From Solirubrobacter phytolaccae (lineage in GTDB: Bacteria; Actinomycetota; Thermoleophilia; Solirubrobacterales; Solirubrobacteraceae): a DNA stretch of 64,000 bases. This document shows positions 45,844 to 53,797 of the stretch, piece after piece (position 1 is the stretch's first letter; each line of letters begins with the position of its first letter). The notes below the pieces were generated by a model. That model saw only the letters and a list, made by a program, of their open reading frames with translations, was not told where the DNA came from and did no database searches. The stretch is from the NCBI RefSeq assembly GCF_027587195.1, contig NZ_JAPDDP010000021.1:42957-106956 (forward strand), read 5' to 3'. The position numbers and the translations under genes are program-made.

Positions 45844-46376
45844 ACCGCGACGAGCTGAGGGCGCTCCAGGCGCCGCTGAAGAGCCGCTACAAGGACGACC
45901 CGAGCGAGGCCTTCCTCACCCTCAAAGCGAAGGGCACGGTCGGCGACGGCGTCAGCTGCAACGTCGAGACCGGGCGCGCGATCGCGCAGGCCGGCCTGCA
46001 TCCGCTCACCGGCGGCGACGGCAGCCTCCTCTGCAGCGGCGACATGCTGCTCGAGGCGCTCGTCGCGTGCGCCGGCGTCACGCTCCAGGCCGTGGCCACC
46101 GCGATCGACGTCCCGATCACCGCGGGCCACGTGTACGCCGAGGGCGACCTCGACTTCCGCGGCACGCTCGGCGTCGACCGGGAGGCGCCGGTCGGGTTCA
46201 GCGACATCCGCCTGCGCTTCGAGGTGGACACGCCCGCGGACGACGAGCAGCTCGCCACCCTGCTCAAGCTCACCGAGCGCTACTGCGTGGTGTTCCAGAC
46301 GCTCAACGGCGCCCCACAGCTCAAGGCCGAAATGACGAGGGCCCGCACGGAGCGGGCCCTCGAAAGCACGGCTTAG
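45840..46376 (+). CDS. OsmC-family peroxidase-like protein
   Basis: A 178-residue OsmC/Ohr-fold protein with two well-placed cysteines: EALVACAGVTLQAVA and LTERYCVVFQTL, the redox pair of peroxide-reducing OsmC/Ohr enzymes. It probably reduces organic peroxides with a thiol donor. ATG at 45840 overlaps the MarR-GNAT stop, so that regulator may control it. Its last codons contain an 11-bp hairpin. Confidence 0.92.
   Translation: MNRDELRALQAPLKSRYKDDPSEAFLTLKAKGTVGDGVSCNVETGRAIAQAGLHPLTGGDGSLLCSGDMLLEALVACAGVTLQAVATAIDVPITAGHVYAEGDLDFRGTLGVDREAPVGFSDIRLRFEVDTPADDEQLATLLKLTERYCVVFQTLNGAPQLKAEMTRARTERALESTA
46336..46362. terminator. Hairpin in the 3' end of osmC, probably bidirectional
   Basis: CGAGGGCCCGC (46336-46346) pairs perfectly with GCGGGCCCTCG (46352-46362) around ACGGA. 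It lies within the last codons of the OsmC gene and 11 bases beyond the end of the convergent gene, so it can end both transcripts. Confidence 0.72.
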
Positions 46377-47923
46377 TTCAGCGCGAACGGCTCCCACTCG
46401 GGATCGAACGGCGGGTACCGGTCACCGATCACCGGGTGGCGCTGGCACGTGCGCGAGTGGATGTCGGGCAGGCACGGGTTGAACGGGTTCACGAGCGCCT
46501 TGACCGGGATCGACGGGTCGTACGGGGTCACCCCGGGGTCGCACTCGCCCGCCTTCGGCCAGTTGCCGGCCATGTTGCGGCTGAGCTCCATGATGTTCGG
46601 GACGTCGTCGAAGTCCTGGTCGTCGGCGCCGTCGAGGATGCCGTCGCCGTCGCTGTCGGCGTCGTAGGCCTTGGTCCCGACGTACTTGATCGGGTACTCG
46701 CCCTCCTTCGCGTAGCAGCCCTTCCAGAACTCGGGCGACATGGGGCCGCCGCTGACCTCGTAGTAGTTGTTGAGGCCGTCGCCGTCCTCGTCACGCTCGT
46801 CGTCGGAGACGTACGTGTCGAAGTCGAGGTCCCAGTAGGTCCGCTCGGCGCGCTCCTGATCGCCCGTCGGGGCGGTGGTGACGGCGCCGTCGCGGTCCAT
46901 GTCGTAGAGGTCGCGGAGCACCTCGACGTGCGGGCCCGTGACGTTGTAGATCCACGCCGTGCCGTAGCCGTACGTGTCGGCCCAGGCACGGAAGTTCTGC
47001 GGCGGGAGGTACGCGGCCGTGGTCATCGTCGGCTGGCGGCGACCGTTGCCGCCCGCGAGGACGGACTGGGAGTACTGCGCGCCGTCGCTGTAGGACAGCG
47101 GCGCGAGCGTCCGCGTGGCCGTGCGGTTGACCTCGTAGGTGTACTTCCAGAGCTTGTACTCGTCGGCCAGCTGGAGGCCGTCGCCGTCGTAGTCCTTGTC
47201 GGCGTCCGCGAACAGCGGGTTCGGGTACGGCGACTTGTAGGGGTGCGGGATCGCGGTGTTCGGCGACTGGTAGTCGTCGTTGTTGAGGTCGATCGCCGAC
47301 TGGTACTCGAAGCCGTCCTCGACGCCGTCGCGGTCCGTGTCACCGGAGCAGGGGTCGAGCTTGAGGTTGAGCTCGAGCCCGTCGGCCAGCAGGTCGTTGT
47401 CGTCGTCGGGATCGATCCCGTTCTTGATGCCGTCGCTGTCGCAGTCGCCGTCCGGCGTGGTCGGGACGCCGGCGCCGTCGGAGACGTCGGACGTCTTCGC
47501 CTGCTCGGGCCCGATGACCGGGGACGACTTGACGGCCGTGAACGACCGGCTCAGCTTGGCGGAAAGGACGCGCACGCGGAAGCGCGTCGCGGTCGGCTGG
47601 CCGCCCTTCTGGACCATGTACTTCTCGAGGGTCTTCGGCACCACGACCGTGAGTCGCTTGGCCGTGCTGACGTCGGCCTTGACGAACAGGGCCTTGCCGC
47701 CGTCACGGCGGAACAGCACGCTGTTCTTGCCCTTTCCGCGCTTGAAGTTCTTGCCGGTGATCACCAGCTTGGTGCCCACGTAGGCGGTCTTCGGCGTCAC
47801 CTTCGTGATCGCCGGCGTCTTTTTCTTGGCCGCCGCGTCCGCCGTGGCGGGCACGACAAGCGCGCCGAGAGCGACCACGACGACGGCGCGGCGCAAGAGG
47901 CGGTTGCGGGGTCGAAGTACCAT
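46373..47923 (-). CDS. Secreted TIG/IPT protein with calcium-binding DxDxDG repeats
   Basis: A 516-residue exported protein: signal peptide (about residues 1-31), an IPT/TIG Ig-like domain (about 35-125; ITKVTPKTAYVGTKLVITGKNF), then a long region with at least six thrombospondin-3-like acidic loops: DCDSDGIKNGID, DTDRDGVEDG, DADKDYDGDG, DMDRDGAV, DEDGDGLNN, DADSDGDGILDG. These bind calcium in related proteins. Likely a cell-surface or matrix protein. Convergent with OsmC by 4 bases. Confidence 0.88.
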   Translation of the reverse strand: MVLRPRNRLLRRAVVVVALGALVVPATADAAAKKKTPAITKVTPKTAYVGTKLVITGKNFKRGKGKNSVLFRRDGGKALFVKADVSTAKRLTVVVPKTLEKYMVQKGGQPTATRFRVRVLSAKLSRSFTAVKSSPVIGPEQAKTSDVSDGAGVPTTPDGDCDSDGIKNGIDPDDDNDLLADGLELNLKLDPCSGDTDRDGVEDGFEYQSAIDLNNDDYQSPNTAIPHPYKSPYPNPLFADADKDYDGDGLQLADEYKLWKYTYEVNRTATRTLAPLSYSDGAQYSQSVLAGGNGRRQPTMTTAAYLPPQNFRAWADTYGYGTAWIYNVTGPHVEVLRDLYDMDRDGAVTTAPTGDQERAERTYWDLDFDTYVSDDERDEDGDGLNNYYEVSGGPMSPEFWKGCYAKEGEYPIKYVGTKAYDADSDGDGILDGADDQDFDDVPNIMELSRNMAGNWPKAGECDPGVTPYDPSIPVKALVNPFNPCLPDIHSRTCQRHPVIGDRYPPFDPEWEPFALN

Positions 47924-47938
47924 CGACCTCGATATCGG

Positions 47939-47970
47939 CCGACCGGACGGCCCGCTTGAGTGCCGGTCGG
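47939..47970 (-). terminator. Hairpin after pepQ
   Basis: CCGACCGG (47939-47946) pairs with CCGGTCGG (47963-47970), 14 bases past the pepQ stop and just upstream of the TIG gene. It may end the aroC-aroKB-aroQ-pepQ transcript. Confidence 0.5.
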
Positions 47971-47983
47971 TGGGGTGACCACC

Positions 47984-49030
47984 CTAATCGATGGTGAGTA
48001 GTTCCTTAGAGGTGTGCGAAAGCACGTCGCGCCCGGTCTCTGTGACCACTACGAGGTCCTCGATCCGCACGCCGCCCACGTCGGGCAGGTAGACGCCCGG
48101 CTCCACGGTCACGACGTTGCCGGCCACCAGCGGCGTGTCTCCCGAGCGGGCGAGCCGCGGCGCCTCGTGCGTGACCAGGCCGACACCGTGGCCGAGCCCG
48201 TGCCCGAAGTGGTCGCCGTGGCCGGCGGCGGTGATGATGTCGCGCGCCACAGCGTCGATCTCGCGCCCGAGCGGCCCGGGCCGCACCGCGTCCAGCGCGG
48301 TGATCTGCGCGCGCAGCACCAGCGCGTAGGCCTCGGCCAGGGCGTCGCTCAGCTCGCCCGTCGCCCACGTCCGGGTGCAGTCCGAGCAGTAGCCGTCCAG
48401 CACCGCGCCGATGTCGAGGGTGACGAGTGTGTCGCGCGGGATCTCCACCTCGCGCGGCTGGGCGTGTGGCAGCGCGCCGTGCTCGGCGGCCGCCACGATC
48501 GACGGGAACGACGGCCCTGACGCGCCACGCACGCGCATCTCGTGCTCCAGAGCCACAGCGACGTCACGCTCGGTCCGGCCGACGATCCCGTACTCGAGCA
48601 GCCAGCCGTAGATCTCGTCCACCAAGGCCGCGGCCGCCGCGATGCGCAGGATCTCCCCCGGCTCCTTGACGGCCCGGATCTCCTCGACCACACCGCTCGA
48701 AGGCACCAGCTCGACGTCCGGGAGCAGCTCGACGAGCCGACGGTGCTGCTTGACCGACAGGTCCGCGTCGTCGAAGCCCAGCCGCCCGCTGAAGCCCTTC
48801 AACGCCGCGTACAGCTCCTGCGGCCCCAGCTCACGGTCGAAGTCCGGCACCTCGAGCTTGGCCTGCTCCACGTAGCGGAAGTCGGTGACGAACCGGCGCA
48901 CGTCCCGCCCAACCAGCGCGAACCCGTTCGAGCCGGTGAAGCCCGTGACGTAGCGCAGGTTCGCGGGCTCGGTGACGAGCAGCGCGTCGACGTCCTCCAG
49001 CTTGCCCGCAACGCGATCGGCTCGGCTCAC
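47984..49030 (-). CDS. pepQ: Xaa-Pro aminopeptidase/dipeptidase (M24B)
   Basis: A 348-residue creatinase-fold peptidase. The C-terminal pita-bread domain has the metal ligands: TLVTLDIGAVLDGYCSDCTRTW (two Asp), GHGLGHGVGLVTHEAP (His), VVTVEPGVYLP (Glu) and GGVRIEDLVVV (Glu). It splits X-Pro bonds. GTG at 49030 is chosen because it overlaps the aroQ stop (GTGA); GTG at 49039 would add 3 residues. Usually next to efp, which also deals with proline-rich sequences. Confidence 0.93.
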   Translation of the reverse strand: MSRADRVAGKLEDVDALLVTEPANLRYVTGFTGSNGFALVGRDVRRFVTDFRYVEQAKLEVPDFDRELGPQELYAALKGFSGRLGFDDADLSVKQHRRLVELLPDVELVPSSGVVEEIRAVKEPGEILRIAAAAALVDEIYGWLLEYGIVGRTERDVAVALEHEMRVRGASGPSFPSIVAAAEHGALPHAQPREVEIPRDTLVTLDIGAVLDGYCSDCTRTWATGELSDALAEAYALVLRAQITALDAVRPGPLGREIDAVARDIITAAGHGDHFGHGLGHGVGLVTHEAPRLARSGDTPLVAGNVVTVEPGVYLPDVGGVRIEDLVVVTETGRDVLSHTSKELLTID

Positions 49031-49467
49031 GCTTCCCACGCCCCCTTCAACAGCTCCAGCCCCTCGCGGTAGCCGTCGACGCCCTTGCCCGCGACCTTCC
49101 CGAACCGCACGCCCTCGAGCACCGACAGGTGCCGGAACGGCTCGCGGGCGTCGACGTCCGACAGGTGCACCTCGACCGCGGGCAGCCCGGCGATCTCGAC
49201 CGCATCACGGATCGCCCACGCGTAGTGCGTCCACGCCCCGGGGTTCAGCAGCAGCCCGTCCGCGTAGTCGGAGGCCTTGTGCAGCTCCTCGACGAACGCA
49301 CCCTCGTAGTTGGTCTGGAAGCAGTTGACCGAGAGGTCCAGCTCACGGCCGAAGCGCGTGATCTGCTGCTCGAGCTGCGCGTAGGTCAGCCCGCCGTAGT
49401 GCTGGGCCGGGCGCCGGTCGAGGGCGCTGAAGTTGATCCCGTGCATGACGAGCACCCGGCTTTTCAT
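49027..49467 (-). CDS. aroQ: Type II 3-dehydroquinate dehydratase, divergent
   Basis: A 146-residue flavodoxin-like enzyme of the shikimate pathway. The active-site loop reads RRPAQHYGG with Arg and the catalytic Tyr; QTNYEG, NPGAWTHYAWAIRDA and VEVHLSDVDAREPFRHLS carry the remaining sites including the catalytic His of E-V-H. The N-terminal block is MHGINFSALD in place of the usual NGPNLNLLG, and the N-V-H of the late motif is D-V-D, so it is a divergent form. Context (aroKB and aroC) supports the call. ATG overlaps the aroKB stop. Confidence 0.9.
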   Translation of the reverse strand: MKSRVLVMHGINFSALDRRPAQHYGGLTYAQLEQQITRFGRELDLSVNCFQTNYEGAFVEELHKASDYADGLLLNPGAWTHYAWAIRDAVEIAGLPAVEVHLSDVDAREPFRHLSVLEGVRFGKVAGKGVDGYREGLELLKGAWEA

Positions 49468-50975
49468 CGCAGCTCCTTGACCGCCGCACGCACGGCTTCC
49501 TCTTCCATCGGCACGCCGGTGCGGACCTCGCCCGGCGCGTCCACGACCACGAACCCGACGCGGCCGCCGCGCCGCTTCTTGTCGCGCTGGACGGCGACCA
49601 GGATCGCCTCCTCGTCGATGCCCGCGTCCAGCCGAGTCGGCAGGCCGTGCTCCTCCAGCAGCTCGGACACGTCCGTTCGCAGGCGGTCCTGCCCGGACAG
49701 CGTCAGCGCCGCCAGCAGCCCGAGCCCGACGGCCTCGCCGTGGCGGTAGCGCGCGTAGCCCGTGGCGGTCTCGATCGCGTGCCCCACGGTGTGCCCGAGG
49801 TTCAGGACCTGACGGCGGCCGGCGTCTCGCTCGTCACGTGCCACCACGCCGAGCTTCGTCCGCGCGCACGCCAGCACGAGATCGCGGTCCACGGGCTGCG
49901 CGCCGCGCTTCACGCGCGCCCACAGCGGCCCGCCGGCGATCAGCGCCGTCTTGATGACCTCGGCCCAACCCGCGGCGAGCTCCTCACGCGGGAGCGTCTC
50001 CAGCACCCGGGGGTCGGAGAGCACCGCGCGCGGCTGGTGGTAGGCGCCGACGTAGTTCTTGCCCTCCGGCAGGTCCACGCCGGTCTTGCCGCCGTAGGCC
50101 GAGTCGACCTGGGCGACCAGCGTCGTCGGCACCTGCACGACGCCCACGCCGCGCTGGTAGACCGCCGCGCAGAAGCCGGCCACGTCGCCCACCACGCCGC
50201 CGCCCAGGGCGGCCACGTGGTCGTCGTGGTCCATGCCGGCCGTCGCCATCCCGCGCAGCAGGCCCTCCGCGGTGGTCAGCGTCTTGGACTCCTCGCCCGC
50301 GGGCATCAGGAACGGGCCGTGCGCGTCCGGCACCCGCCCCGCGTACAGCGGCGCGACCGACTCGTCCGACAGCAGGAAGCGACGGCCCCGCAGCGGCCAG
50401 AACGCGCCGTCGAGCACGTCGCCCACGTAGACCGGGTAGTTGTGCTCGCCCGCGACCGCCCACAGGACCTTCACGCCCGGCGGGATCCGGCGCAGCGCAC
50501 CCGCGGCGCGGCGGATCGTGTCCGCGCCGCCGTCCAGCAGCACCGCGTCCGCCAGCGCCTCGTACTGGGGCGCGCGTTCGGCGTGCAGCGCCGCGAAACG
50601 CTCGCGGTCACGCGCCAGCGGGCGCTTCTTGCCGCCCGCGCGGCGCCACGCCGTCGCCTCGTCGACGTCGAGCATCACGACCGTGTGGCGGGCGAGCAGC
50701 TCGCGCACCCGCGCGCTCCCGATCGACCCGCCGCCGAGCGAGATCACCGGCGCCGGCACCGTCTCCAGCACCTCCGCGACCACGTCCTCCTCGGCCTCGC
50801 GGAACGCCCGCTCGCCGTGGGAGGCGAAGTAGTCCTCGATCGAGGTGCCGAGGCGTTGCTCGAGCTCGCGGTCGGTGTCGACCGCGCGCACGCCGAGCGC
50901 GGCGGCCGCCGCGCGGGCGCCGGTGGTCTTCCCGGCGCCCATGAAGCCGATGAAGACTAGGGCCTGACTTTCCAC
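49464..50975 (-). CDS. aroKB: Fused shikimate kinase / 3-dehydroquinate synthase (AroK-AroB)
   Basis: A 503-residue bifunctional protein. N-terminal shikimate kinase (about residues 1-165): Walker A VFIGFMGAGKTTGARA, then AVDTDRELEQRLG, GERAFREAEEDVV and ISLGGGSIGS. C-terminal dehydroquinate synthase (about 170-503): PAGEESKTL, ALGGGVVGDVAGFCAAVYQRG, VPTTLVAQVDSAYGGKTGVD, GWAEVIKTALI, LNLGHTVGHAIE and RYRHGEAVGLGL. The reading frame runs through with no stop between the two. GTG at 50975 lies inside the end of aroC (19-base overlap). The fusion covers steps 2 and 5 of the pathway. Confidence 0.95.
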   Translation of the reverse strand: MESQALVFIGFMGAGKTTGARAAAAALGVRAVDTDRELEQRLGTSIEDYFASHGERAFREAEEDVVAEVLETVPAPVISLGGGSIGSARVRELLARHTVVMLDVDEATAWRRAGGKKRPLARDRERFAALHAERAPQYEALADAVLLDGGADTIRRAAGALRRIPPGVKVLWAVAGEHNYPVYVGDVLDGAFWPLRGRRFLLSDESVAPLYAGRVPDAHGPFLMPAGEESKTLTTAEGLLRGMATAGMDHDDHVAALGGGVVGDVAGFCAAVYQRGVGVVQVPTTLVAQVDSAYGGKTGVDLPEGKNYVGAYHQPRAVLSDPRVLETLPREELAAGWAEVIKTALIAGGPLWARVKRGAQPVDRDLVLACARTKLGVVARDERDAGRRQVLNLGHTVGHAIETATGYARYRHGEAVGLGLLAALTLSGQDRLRTDVSELLEEHGLPTRLDAGIDEEAILVAVQRDKKRRGGRVGFVVVDAPGEVRTGVPMEEEAVRAAVKELR

Positions 50976-52129
50976 CCGATCCGCTCTCTGTAGGCGGCGA
51001 CGGAGGCCTTCACGTCGTCGATGTGATCGCCGCCGAACTTGTCCCGGTAGGCGCCCGCCAGCACGATCGCCAGCATCGCCTCCCCCACGACGCCCGCGGC
51101 CGGCACGACGCACGAGTCGGTGCGCTCGCGCAGCGCCTGCGAAGGCTCCTTGGTGGCGATGTCGACCGACCGCAGCGGCTTGGTCAGCGTCGGGATCGGC
51201 TTCATCGCCACGCGCGCGACCAGCGGCTCGCCGGTGGTCATGCCGCCCTCGATGCCGCCGCTCCGGTTCGTCTCGCGGTAGTAGCCGCGCTCCTCGGAGT
51301 AGAAGATCTCGTCGTGCGCCTCCGAGCCGGGCCGGCCCGCGAGGTCGAACCCGTCGCCGAGCCCGACACCCTTCGCGGCCTGGATGCTCAAGAGCGCCCC
51401 CGCGATGAGCCCGTCCATGCGCTCGGTCCAGCTCACGTGCGAGCCGAGGCCGGGTACGAGCCCGAACGCGTAGACCTCGAAGATCCCGCCGATCGACTCG
51501 TTCTTCTTGCGCAGGACGTTGATCTCGTTGACCATCGCCTTGGTCGCCTCGGCGTCGAGGCAGCGCACCGGCGACTCGTCGACGGCGTCGAAGTCGGCCA
51601 GCACCGGCAGGTCCGAGCGCTCCGGCGCCTGCACCGTCCCGATCTGGGTCACGTGCGAGACGACGGTGACGCCGAGCGCGCGCAGGAACTCCTTGGCGAG
51701 CGCGCCGCCCGCGACGCGCGCCGCGGTCTCCCGGGCGCTTGCCCGTTCCAGGACATTGCGCACGTCCGTGAAGCCGAACTTCTGGACGCCCGCCAAGTCG
51801 GCGTGACCGGGACGCGGAAGATGGACCTCGGGCACGTCGGCTTCGACGGGCCACGGGTTCATCCGCTCCTCCCAGTTCTTGTAGTCGCGGTTGGCGACCT
51901 GCAGCGCGATCGGCCCGCCGAGCGTGCGCCCGTGGCGTACTCCGGCGGTGACGGACGCGGCGTCCTTCTCGATCTTCATCCGCCCGCCGCGGCCGTGGCC
52001 GAGCTGGCGTCGCGCGAGGTCGCGGTCGATCGCTTCCTGAGAGAGCTCCAGGCCCGCAGGCAGGCCCTCCACGATGGTGGTGAGGCCCGGCCCGTGTGAC
52101 TCGCCGGCAGTGACGACGTGCAATGGCAC
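50957..52129 (-). CDS. aroC: Chorismate synthase
   Basis: A 390-residue FMN-dependent enzyme that makes chorismate from EPSP. Signatures: VTAGESHGPGLTTIVEGLPAG, ARRQLGHGRGGRMKIEKD, RPGHADLAGVQKFG, RASARETAARVAGGA and the C-terminal RTDSCVVPAAGVVGEAMLA. GTG at 52129 (AGGATC upstream) is preferred over an earlier in-frame GTG at 52159. First gene of the aroC-aroKB-aroQ-pepQ operon; 70 bases downstream of the pilus operon end. Confidence 0.97.
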   Translation of the reverse strand: MPLHVVTAGESHGPGLTTIVEGLPAGLELSQEAIDRDLARRQLGHGRGGRMKIEKDAASVTAGVRHGRTLGGPIALQVANRDYKNWEERMNPWPVEADVPEVHLPRPGHADLAGVQKFGFTDVRNVLERASARETAARVAGGALAKEFLRALGVTVVSHVTQIGTVQAPERSDLPVLADFDAVDESPVRCLDAEATKAMVNEINVLRKKNESIGGIFEVYAFGLVPGLGSHVSWTERMDGLIAGALLSIQAAKGVGLGDGFDLAGRPGSEAHDEIFYSEERGYYRETNRSGGIEGGMTTGEPLVARVAMKPIPTLTKPLRSVDIATKEPSQALRERTDSCVVPAAGVVGEAMLAIVLAGAYRDKFGGDHIDDVKASVAAYRERIGWKVRP

Positions 52130-52199
52130 GCCGGAGATCCTACGAGCGACGGCGGGCACGATGGCCCGCCGTCCGCTTCATCGGCTCCCGCCGGTGGGT

Positions 52200-53078
52200 C
52201 TAGCGAAGGACTTGGAAGGTGCGCAGAGCGCCTTCGTCGGCCTTCTTGAGCTTCTTCGACGCGGTCGAGGCCTTCGACTTCGCGTTGATCTTCACGAGGT
52301 CGAGCTGGTACTGCCCGTCGGTGTCCTCGCTGCCGCTGTCGGCGACCGTGACGAACGCGGTCTCACCGGCCCGCAGCTTGAGGTACGTGCACTCCTCGGG
52401 GGTGGGCTCGCACTCGCCGTCGCCTTCGACGGTGACGGTGCCGGTGAGCTCGAAGCTCGCGACCTTGCCGCCGTTCTCGAGGCCGCGGAAGGCGAGCACC
52501 GGGTGCTCCTCGTCCGGGAGCACCTCGAGGCGCCGGACCGTCGCGACGGGGACCTCGGTCGTGGTCCCGCCGTCCGCAGCCACCTTGGTGAAGCGGACGC
52601 GGATCGAGTTGGCCGGGTTGGGGTTCGGCGTCGCGGTCGGGGTGGGCGTCGCGACGGGCGCGGTCGGCGCCGTGGTGCCGCCGCCCGTGCTCCCGGAGCC
52701 GGAGGACGTGCTGTCGTCCTTCGGCGAGGACTCGCTGTCCTTCGCCGTGGACGTCGCCTTCTTCTTGGTCGACTTCTTCTTCTTCTTGGCCTTCGGGAGC
52801 GGAGCCGGCTCGAACGGGTCCTTCACGTCGCCGAGCGTGCGGCGGCGCTTGTCGGTGGAGTCGGTGCCGCCCTCGGCCTCCGCGTCACCGGCGGCGGTGA
52901 CGTACGTGGCCGGGAGCCCCTCGTCGGCGTTGGCGACCGCGTTGGCGGGCACCGGCTCGACCTCGGGCTCCTTGGCGAGCGTGAACGGCACGGCCACGAG
53001 CGCGGCGACCAGAAGCAGCGCGACGGGCCAGAGCTTGCGCCGGACCAGCCCGCGCCAGGTTTCGGTGATCAGGTTCAT
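52200..53078 (-). CDS. PilP-position protein of the pilus operon
   Basis: A 292-residue protein with a cytoplasmic start, one membrane helix (about residues 16-36), then a long low-complexity linker: a Lys-rich block (KKKKKSTKKK) and a Ser/Thr/Gly/Pro block (about 75-150). The C-terminal domain (about 155-280) is beta-rich, with a cysteine pair (GECEPTPEECTYL). It follows pilO with a 4-base overlap, the place of pilP in pilMNOP operons, but no PilP homology can be seen by eye. I treat it as a functional analogue only. Confidence 0.75.
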   Translation of the reverse strand: MNLITETWRGLVRRKLWPVALLLVAALVAVPFTLAKEPEVEPVPANAVANADEGLPATYVTAAGDAEAEGGTDSTDKRRRTLGDVKDPFEPAPLPKAKKKKKSTKKKATSTAKDSESSPKDDSTSSGSGSTGGGTTAPTAPVATPTPTATPNPNPANSIRVRFTKVAADGGTTTEVPVATVRRLEVLPDEEHPVLAFRGLENGGKVASFELTGTVTVEGDGECEPTPEECTYLKLRAGETAFVTVADSGSEDTDGQYQLDLVKINAKSKASTASKKLKKADEGALRTFQVLR

Positions 53079-53797
53079 CGGGCCTCGCTCCCGCTGGAGC
53101 CGTCGCCCGCCGAGGCGGTCGTGGTGGTGGTCGTGGTGGTCGTCGACGTGTTGGCGGCGGCGGTCGTGCCGGCGGCGCCGGGGTCAGCCGTCTCGGGGAC
53201 GATGTAGGCGCTCGCGCCGATGTTGGCCTGCATGCCGGGCCAGCCGTCCTCCGCCGGGGCGAGCGTCAGGCTCTCCACGCGGATCAGGCGGCCGTTGACG
53301 GCGATCGCGTCGCCCTTGAGCGAGACGAACCGCTCCAGGCGGGCGAAGAAGTCGCCCAGCGAGGCGAACGTGCCGGTGAACCCGAAGCTGAACGGCATCG
53401 CGGAGTACGCGCCGGCGCTGATCGCGCCCGGTGCGGCCGGGGTCGTGCCGTCGACGGGAGTGCTGCCTCCGCCGTTGACGTTGATCGCGTCGAAGTCGGC
53501 ACCCGCGCGCTTGGCGGACGTGTCGAGCTGGACGAGCAGCGAGCGCGTGTCGTCGTCGGTCGGCACGGCCTTGCCGAGCCGGACGACCGTCTCGTAGTTG
53601 GCCTTGTAGTCCTTCTGGGCGCCGCGGTAGGTGTTCACGAGCGCCTGCTGCTGGGCGAGCTGGGCCTCGGCGACGCTGACGCGTTCCTCGAGCTCGGCCG
53701 CCTGCGCGCGCTTGGGCGCCAGGGCGAGCTTCCAGTAGCCGCCGCCGGCGAGGACCGCCACGACGAGGACGAGCAGGATCTTGTACGTACGGCTCAC
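53075..53797 (-). CDS. pilO: Type IV pilus inner-membrane protein PilO
   Basis: A 240-residue bitopic protein: membrane helix about residues 7-24, coiled coil about 30-65 (AAELEERVSVAEAQLAQQQALV), then a ferredoxin-like periplasm-facing fold ending at SAYIVPETAD. PFSFGFTGTFASLGDFFARLER is the PilO hallmark. The C terminus is a disordered tail with nine successive Thr residues. PilO pairs with PilN as part of the pilus alignment complex. ATG overlaps the pilN stop. Confidence 0.9.
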   Translation of the reverse strand: MSRTYKILLVLVVAVLAGGGYWKLALAPKRAQAAELEERVSVAEAQLAQQQALVNTYRGAQKDYKANYETVVRLGKAVPTDDDTRSLLVQLDTSAKRAGADFDAINVNGGGSTPVDGTTPAAPGAISAGAYSAMPFSFGFTGTFASLGDFFARLERFVSLKGDAIAVNGRLIRVESLTLAPAEDGWPGMQANIGASAYIVPETADPGAAGTTAAANTSTTTTTTTTTASAGDGSSGSEAR

